Origin: an uncultured Pelagibacteraceae bacterium
GTDB lineage: Bacteria > Pseudomonadota > Alphaproteobacteria > Pelagibacterales > Pelagibacteraceae
Assembly (NCBI GenBank): GCA_902567045.1
Contig: CACFLJ010000011.1
Location: 1-42,073, forward strand
Direction of reading: 5' to 3'
Length of the DNA stretch: 42,073 nucleotides
The notes below the pieces were generated by a model. The model saw only the letters and a list, made by a program, of their open reading frames with translations. It was not told the DNA's origin and did not search any database. Positions 37,909-42,073 of this stretch are shown here, piece by piece. A program made the position numbers and the translations under genes. The first letter of the stretch is position 1; each line of letters starts with the position of its first letter.

Positions 37909-40392
37909 ATGACAAAAAATAAAATCACAGCAGTTCTCGGGCCTACAAATACTGGAAAAACCTTCCTAGCAATTGAAACTATGCTTTCTTTTGATTCGGG
38001 CATGATTGGTTTCCCTTTAAGACTTTTAGCAAGAGAAGTTTATGACAAAATTATAAAAAAAATAGATCCATCAAAAGTTGCTTTGATTACAGGTGAAGAA
38101 AAAATAATTCCAATGAATGCAAAATATTTTCTTTGCACTGTTGAATCTATGCCATTGGATAAAAGTTTAGAATTTGTTGGAATAGATGAAATACAAATGT
38201 GTAATGATCACGAGCGAGGTCATATTTTTACAGATAGATTGTTAAATATGAGAGGTGAAAAGCTTACAATGCTCATGGGTTCAAACTCTATTAAAAAAAT
38301 TATTCAAAAACTTGATGATGACATTGAATTTAAAAATCGAGAAAGACTTTCTAAATTATCTTTTGGTGGTCACAAAAAAATTTCAAGAATAGAGATAAAA
38401 AGTGCCGTAATTGCTTTTTCTACTGAAGAGGTATACGCGATTGCAGAATTGATAAGACGTCAAAAAGGTGGCGCCGCTATTGTTATGGGTTCACTTAGCC
38501 CCAAAACAAGAAACTCACAGGTAAGTTTATATCAATCTGGGGATGTTGATTATTTAGTTGCTACTGATGCAATTGGAATGGGAATAAATATGGATTTAGA
38601 TAATGTTTATTTTTCAAATTTAAAAAAATTTGATGGAAAAAAACTAAGAAATTTAAATATTTCAGAAATTGGGCAAATAGCAGGTAGAGCAGGAAGATAT
38701 TTAAATGATGGTATGTTTGGTACAACTGGAGAATGCAAAGAGGTTGGACCTGAGGAAATTGAAGCATTAGAGTCTCATAGCTTTCCAGATATACAAACTA
38801 TCTTTTGGAGAAACTCAAAATTGAATTTTAGTAATAAAGTTTCATTATTAAAATCTTTAGAAGAGAGACCACAAAAAGAGTGGCTAAAACGAATTAATGA
38901 ATGCCAGGATGAAAAGGTATTAAAATATTTTTTAAAAGAATCATCTAGTATTAAAATTCAAGATAATAGTGAAATCTTAAAAATACTTTGGGAATGTTGC
39001 CAAATACCTGATTTTGTAAAAAAAACGTATGGTCATCATTTTGAAGTTGTAAGTAAAATTTTCAATTTTTTAACACTTGGGGAAAAAAAAGTTCCAAATC
39101 ACTATATGAAAGAACAGCTATCTTTATTGGATAAATTAGATGGAAACGTTGACTCTTTATCCAATAGAATTGCTAATGTCAGAACCTGGGCTTATGTTTC
39201 AAATAAATCAAATTGGGTTGAAAATCAGGACTATTGGATTGAGAGAACTAAAAATCTAGAAGATAAGCTATCTGATAGACTTCATGAAGAGTTAACAAAA
39301 ACATTTATAGATAAAAGAGCAAGTGTTTTGGCCAGAGGTTTAAAACAAGACATTACGTTTGAAACAGAGATTATTAATGATGAAGAGGTAATGATAAATG
39401 AACAATTTATTGGTCGTTTAAAAGGTTTAAAATTAGAATTAGATCTTAAAGTTGATACGTTGGATGCTGATGTAAAATCATTAAAAAAGGCTGCAAGACA
39501 AAACGTAGTTCCTGAAATTATAAAAAGAATAAATCAAATAATTGATACTGGCTTAATTGAACTGAAGGATGATTTTAAAATTTATTGGAACAATAATCAA
39601 ATTGCTAAATTAATTCCGGGCTCCGATTATCTAAATCCACAAATTCAAATAATTATTGATGAAATGATTGAAAATACTGAAAAATCAAGACTTAATTTTT
39701 ATTTACAGTCCTGGCTAAATGATAAAATTGAAACAGAGCTACAAAGTCTAATAGATTTAAAAAATGTTAAAGATAATAATTCAGAACTAAGAGCTTTAGC
39801 TTATCATCTCTATGAAAATAATGGAGTTGTTAAAAGAGATGAAGTTATAAATTATTTAAATAAACTTAATCAAGATGAAAGGAAAAAATTAAGAAACTTA
39901 GGTGTAAAATTTGGCAGATATCATATTTTTTTGTTTAAATTATTTAAACCAAGCTCTGTATCCTTAAGAATTCTTTTATGGAAAAACTTTTATGAAAGGA
40001 ATTTTGACTTCTTGCCACCAACTTTTGGATTGAACTTTTTGGAAGAAAAGAAAACACTTAATAAAAATTTAATGCTTTTATGTGGTTTTGAAAAATTTGA
40101 AAATCTATACGTTAGGATAGATATTTTAGAGAGGTTATTTTTAATGATTTTTAATACTAAATCTGAAGATAAAATTAAAGAGATAAAATTAATTCCTGAA
40201 ATGTTGAATTTGCTAGGTTGTAATAAAGAAAATTTTGTGAAATTAATTAAAAAAATGAATTATAAAACTTATGAAAAAGGTAATAATCTTCACTTTAGAT
40301 ATATTCCATTGAGAAAAATAATAAAAAAAGATACTAAAAAGAATATTAATGATAATCCATTTAATGTTCTTTCACAGCTTAACTTAAAATAA
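37909..40392 (+). CDS. SUV3-like DEAD/DExH RNA helicase
   Basis: About 827 residues from the ATG at 37909. A TTG at 37879 in the same frame would add ten residues. Neither has a good ribosome-binding site, though the Met gives the family-like start before KITAVLGPTNTGKT. Walker A is GPTNTGKT (11-18), followed by GFPLRLLAREVYDK, the DEIQ box in place of DEAD, a GSNS motif III equivalent, then ATDAIGMGINMDL and QIAGRAGR in the second RecA domain. The C-terminal 450 residues are helical and poorly conserved. It is the bacterial relative of mitochondrial SUV3, which unwinds RNA for decay. It overlaps the next gene at TAATG, as first gene of a four-gene unit. Confidence 0.88.
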   Translation: MTKNKITAVLGPTNTGKTFLAIETMLSFDSGMIGFPLRLLAREVYDKIIKKIDPSKVALITGEEKIIPMNAKYFLCTVESMPLDKSLEFVGIDEIQMCNDHERGHIFTDRLLNMRGEKLTMLMGSNSIKKIIQKLDDDIEFKNRERLSKLSFGGHKKISRIEIKSAVIAFSTEEVYAIAELIRRQKGGAAIVMGSLSPKTRNSQVSLYQSGDVDYLVATDAIGMGINMDLDNVYFSNLKKFDGKKLRNLNISEIGQIAGRAGRYLNDGMFGTTGECKEVGPEEIEALESHSFPDIQTIFWRNSKLNFSNKVSLLKSLEERPQKEWLKRINECQDEKVLKYFLKESSSIKIQDNSEILKILWECCQIPDFVKKTYGHHFEVVSKIFNFLTLGEKKVPNHYMKEQLSLLDKLDGNVDSLSNRIANVRTWAYVSNKSNWVENQDYWIERTKNLEDKLSDRLHEELTKTFIDKRASVLARGLKQDITFETEIINDEEVMINEQFIGRLKGLKLELDLKVDTLDADVKSLKKAARQNVVPEIIKRINQIIDTGLIELKDDFKIYWNNNQIAKLIPGSDYLNPQIQIIIDEMIENTEKSRLNFYLQSWLNDKIETELQSLIDLKNVKDNNSELRALAYHLYENNGVVKRDEVINYLNKLNQDERKKLRNLGVKFGRYHIFLFKLFKPSSVSLRILLWKNFYERNFDFLPPTFGLNFLEEKKTLNKNLMLLCGFEKFENLYVRIDILERLFLMIFNTKSEDKIKEIKLIPEMLNLLGCNKENFVKLIKKMNYKTYEKGNNLHFRYIPLRKIIKKDTKKNINDNPFNVLSQLNLK

Positions 40393-40817
40393 TGTTTAAT
40401 ATTTTTAAAAAAAAAGAAACTGCAAAAGATAATAATCATCCATCTATAATGTCTATTGCTTGTTTGTTAATTCATTTAGCCAAAATTGATGAGAATTATA
40501 CTGATAAAGAAAAAAGAATTATAAAAGATGCAATCATTGAAATGGGAGCTGAAGCTGAAGAAATAGATAAAATTATTCAAGATGCAGAGGAAAAGGAAAA
40601 AGATTCAAATCAAATACTTGATTTTACTAGAGAAGTGAAAAATATAAATGAGGAAGATAAAAAAATCATAATTGAGGCATTATGGGATATTATATATTCA
40701 GATGAAGATGCCGATATGTACGAAACAAACTTAATGAGAAGATTATCTGGTCTGCTTTATCTAGATCCAAAAGTTGTTGGTGATATTAAAGAAAAAGTTC
40801 GACAAAAAAAAACATGA
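40392..40817 (+). CDS. TerB-like domain protein
   Basis: 141 residues, all-helical and acidic. [26 protein letters not shown] and the later [26 protein letters not shown] (each quoted in part: [25 protein letters not shown]) resemble the two metal-binding helical repeats of TerB/DUF533 proteins, named for tellurite resistance but mostly of unknown function. The first 15 residues are basic (FNIFKKKET). It lies between the helicase and the ferredoxin, sharing one base with the helicase stop and overlapping fdxA by 4 bases (ATGA). In many Alphaproteobacteria this slot is taken by a small S4-domain RNA-binding protein. Confidence 0.75.
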   Translation: MFNIFKKKETAKDNNHPSIMSIACLLIHLAKIDENYTDKEKRIIKDAIIEMGAEAEEIDKIIQDAEEKEKDSNQILDFTREVKNINEEDKKIIIEALWDIIYSDEDADMYETNLMRRLSGLLYLDPKVVGDIKEKVRQKKT

Positions 40818-41143
40818 CATATTTAGTTAATGAAAAGTGTATCAAATGTAAATTGATGGATTGTGTAGAGGTATGCCCAGTTGATTGTTTTTATGAAGGC
40901 AAAAATATGCTTGTAATTAAACCTGATGAGTGTATAGATTGTGGCGTTTGTGAGCCAGAATGTCCAGTGGACGCCATAATATCAGACAATGATGATGAAA
41001 ATGGTAAGTGGATGGAAGTAAATAAAAAGTACGCGGATATATGGCCAAACATTAGTGAAAAAAAAGATCCCCCAACGGATCATGAAAAATTTAAAGATGT
41101 AAAAAATAAATATGAAGAATATTTTAAAGAAAATCTTGAATAA
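40814..41143 (+). CDS. fdxA: 7Fe ferredoxin ([3Fe-4S][4Fe-4S])
   Basis: 109-residue ferredoxin closely resembling Azotobacter FdI-type proteins. Cluster cysteines: [14 protein letters not shown] (Cys9, 12, 17, 21) and [12 protein letters not shown]. The C-terminal tail has the conserved [13 protein letters not shown]. It is a soluble electron carrier; its partner is unknown, and in E. coli-independent studies this class is linked to redox control. It overlaps the TerB-like gene by 4 bases and carD by 32 bases. Length and motif order are normal for the family. Confidence 0.95.
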   Translation: MTYLVNEKCIKCKLMDCVEVCPVDCFYEGKNMLVIKPDECIDCGVCEPECPVDAIISDNDDENGKWMEVNKKYADIWPNISEKKDPPTDHEKFKDVKNKYEEYFKENLE

Positions 41144-41939
41144 AAAAAAAACTAAAAAAGTTACAAAAAAAAAGACTATCCCAGCAAAGAAAACTGTAAA
41201 AGCAAAGAAAACTGTAAAAGTATCGAAAATAAAAAAAACAACTAAAGAATTAAATAAAAAAAAAATAATTAAAGATCAAAAAAAAAAAGAAAAAGTCGAA
41301 ACAAAAACTGATCCATTAAGAATTCCTAAAAATAACGAACAAAAACCCGAAATCAAAAAAGTAAAAAAACAAGAAACTGAGAAAAGGTTATTTAAGGCTA
41401 AAGATTATGTTGTATATCCAAAACATGGTGTTGGTCAAATAACTGAAACTAAAAAAATTAATATAGGCGGAATTGACGTTGAAACATATATTTTAAAATT
41501 TGAAAAAGATAAAGCAAATGGAATGGTTCCTGTAAATAAACAATCTCACTTAAGACCTCTTGCAACTATTAACCAAATTAATAAATGTGTAAGTATTTTA
41601 AAAAGTAAACCAAAAATTAAGCGTTCAATGTGGAGCCGAAGAGCTCAAGAGTATGAAGCAAAAATTTCGTCTGGTAAGATATATGACTTAGCAGAAGTTG
41701 TAAGAGATCTTAATAAGGGTGATGATATTATGATCGACCAGTCATATAGTGAAAGACAATTATTTGAAAAAGCCTATGATAGATTATTAACAGAGTTCCA
41801 AATTGTGATTGGTTCAAGTTTGGAAGATGCTCAGAAAAAACTAGATAAAGCTCTTAAGAGAAACTTGGAGAAACAAGTACAAAAAATTGAGGAAAAACCA
41901 ATTAAAGAAGAAGTTATTAATCAGGAAATAGCAGAGTAA
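41112..41939 (+). CDS. carD: CarD/CdnL-family RNA polymerase-binding regulator with lysine-rich N-terminal tail
   Basis: 275 residues. Residues 1-91 are a low-complexity Lys-rich tail (KKxx[11 protein letters not shown]). From about 92 the CarD domain begins ([17 protein letters not shown]), containing the RNA-polymerase beta-binding Tudor-like fold, then the helical DNA-contacting part with [19 protein letters not shown] (quoted in part: [11 protein letters not shown]) and [10 protein letters not shown]. CarD proteins stabilise open promoter complexes, notably at rRNA promoters. A further Lys/Glu tail ends the protein. No other ATG exists before the domain, so the tail appears translated; the start lies 32 bases inside fdxA. 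Most alphaproteobacterial CarD proteins are about 170 residues, so the tail is unusual. Confidence 0.9.
   Translation: MKNILKKILNKKKTKKVTKKKTIPAKKTVKAKKTVKVSKIKKTTKELNKKKIIKDQKKKEKVETKTDPLRIPKNNEQKPEIKKVKKQETEKRLFKAKDYVVYPKHGVGQITETKKINIGGIDVETYILKFEKDKANGMVPVNKQSHLRPLATINQINKCVSILKSKPKIKRSMWSRRAQEYEAKISSGKIYDLAEVVRDLNKGDDIMIDQSYSERQLFEKAYDRLLTEFQIVIGSSLEDAQKKLDKALKRNLEKQVQKIEEKPIKEEVINQEIAE
41184..41219 (+). repeat. 18-base perfect tandem duplication inside carD
   Basis: Two adjacent identical 18-base units encode AKKTVK twice in the lysine-rich tail. Two runs of ten A lie nearby in the same reading frame (41142-41151 and 41278-41287), so this tail is built from slippage-prone sequence. Confidence 0.9.
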
Positions 41940-41976
41940 AAAAAACGCTCCCCACGCAAGCGCCATGAGAAGCGTT
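41938..41976 (-). terminator. Rho-independent terminator of the minus-strand lysine-rich gene
   Basis: Read on the minus strand: AACGCTTCTCATG pairs with CGTGGGGAGCGTT (13 pairs, three of them G-U) around loop GCGCTTG, at 41976-41944, followed by six more T (41943-41938). In plus-strand RNA the stem has mismatches and no U-tract, so it serves the gene at the right edge. The T-tract overlaps the carD stop codon. Confidence 0.8.
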
Positions 41977-41998
41977 ATCAGTTAAAAAGAATACTAAA

Positions 41999-42073
41999 CT
42001 ATCTTCTTTTTTTCTTCTTAGCCTTTTTCTTAGCTTTTTTCTTAGTTTTCTTTTTAGCAGCTTTCTTTTTTCT
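41999..42073 (-). CDS. Lysine/alanine-rich histone-H1-like protein, C-terminal end (5' part outside window)
   Basis: The last 24 codons and the TAG stop of a gene that continues beyond the window on the minus strand. Composition is almost only Lys and Ala with Arg and one Thr, in a KKKAKKKA pattern ending KKKKRR. This resembles histone-H1-like or AlgP-type DNA-binding tails. A strong terminator lies 23 bases downstream, supporting a real gene end. Too little is visible to name the family. Confidence 0.65.
   Translation of the reverse strand, partial: RKKKAAKKKTKKKAKKKAKKKKRR

Overview
The window is 42 kb of very AT-rich, tightly packed bacterial chromosome. Its gene content and gene order (thrS-infC-rpmI-rplT-pheS-pheT-lepA; bolA/DnaJ-like/cobS/cobT; SUV3-type helicase/7Fe ferredoxin/CarD; RegB-type kinase) are alphaproteobacterial. 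The extreme compaction, low GC, short proteins and TRAP transport point to a streamlined marine lineage of the SAR11 (Pelagibacterales) type. That placement rests on style and gene families, not on a computed phylogeny. No prophage, insertion sequence, CRISPR array or integrase is visible, and no stretch over 300 bases lacks a gene. Layout: (1) 1-4339 holds the end of aroB, a bolA gene on the opposite strand, and a DnaJ-like/cobS/cobT series. (2) 4336-7674 on the minus strand holds gyrB followed by a RegB/PrrB-type redox sensor kinase. (3) 7871-8650 is a FkbM-type methyltransferase, lying against a tRNA-Ser. (4) 8656-18312 is one minus-strand unit with almost no spacing: glycosyltransferase, thrS, infC, rpmI, rplT, pheS, pheT, lepA, tRNA-Ser(GGA). 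(5) 18355-25065 has an alpha/beta hydrolase convergent with gltD-gltB (glutamate synthase). (6) 25217-31980 has uppP convergent with a unit encoding a pyruvate dehydrogenase E1 that carries its own N-terminal lipoyl domain, an E2 with no lipoyl domain, a gamma-butyrobetaine-hydroxylase-like dioxygenase and a drug/metabolite exporter. (7) 32058-32657 holds tRNA-Arg(ACG), an unlisted 27-codon membrane-peptide ORF and a hotdog thioesterase. (8) 32661-37746 on the minus strand holds acetoacetyl-CoA synthetase, a TAXI-family TRAP binding protein and a fused TRAP permease, with a strong hairpin covering the permease ribosome-binding site. (9) 37909-41939 holds the SUV3-like helicase, a TerB-like protein, ferredoxin and a CarD regulator with a lysine-rich tail. 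The right edge cuts a lysine/alanine-rich histone-H1-like gene that has its own terminator. How it works together: most of the window is core metabolism and translation (pyruvate oxidation, nitrogen assimilation, aminoacyl-tRNA synthesis, undecaprenyl phosphate recycling). Many neighbouring genes share stop and start bases (TAATG or ATGA), which suggests translational coupling. The most unusual item is the relocation of the lipoyl swinging arm from E2 to E1 of pyruvate dehydrogenase. Next are the Shine-Dalgarno-hiding hairpin in the TAXI-TRAP unit, the coupled 27-residue membrane peptide, and cobS/cobT in a lineage type not known to make vitamin B12.
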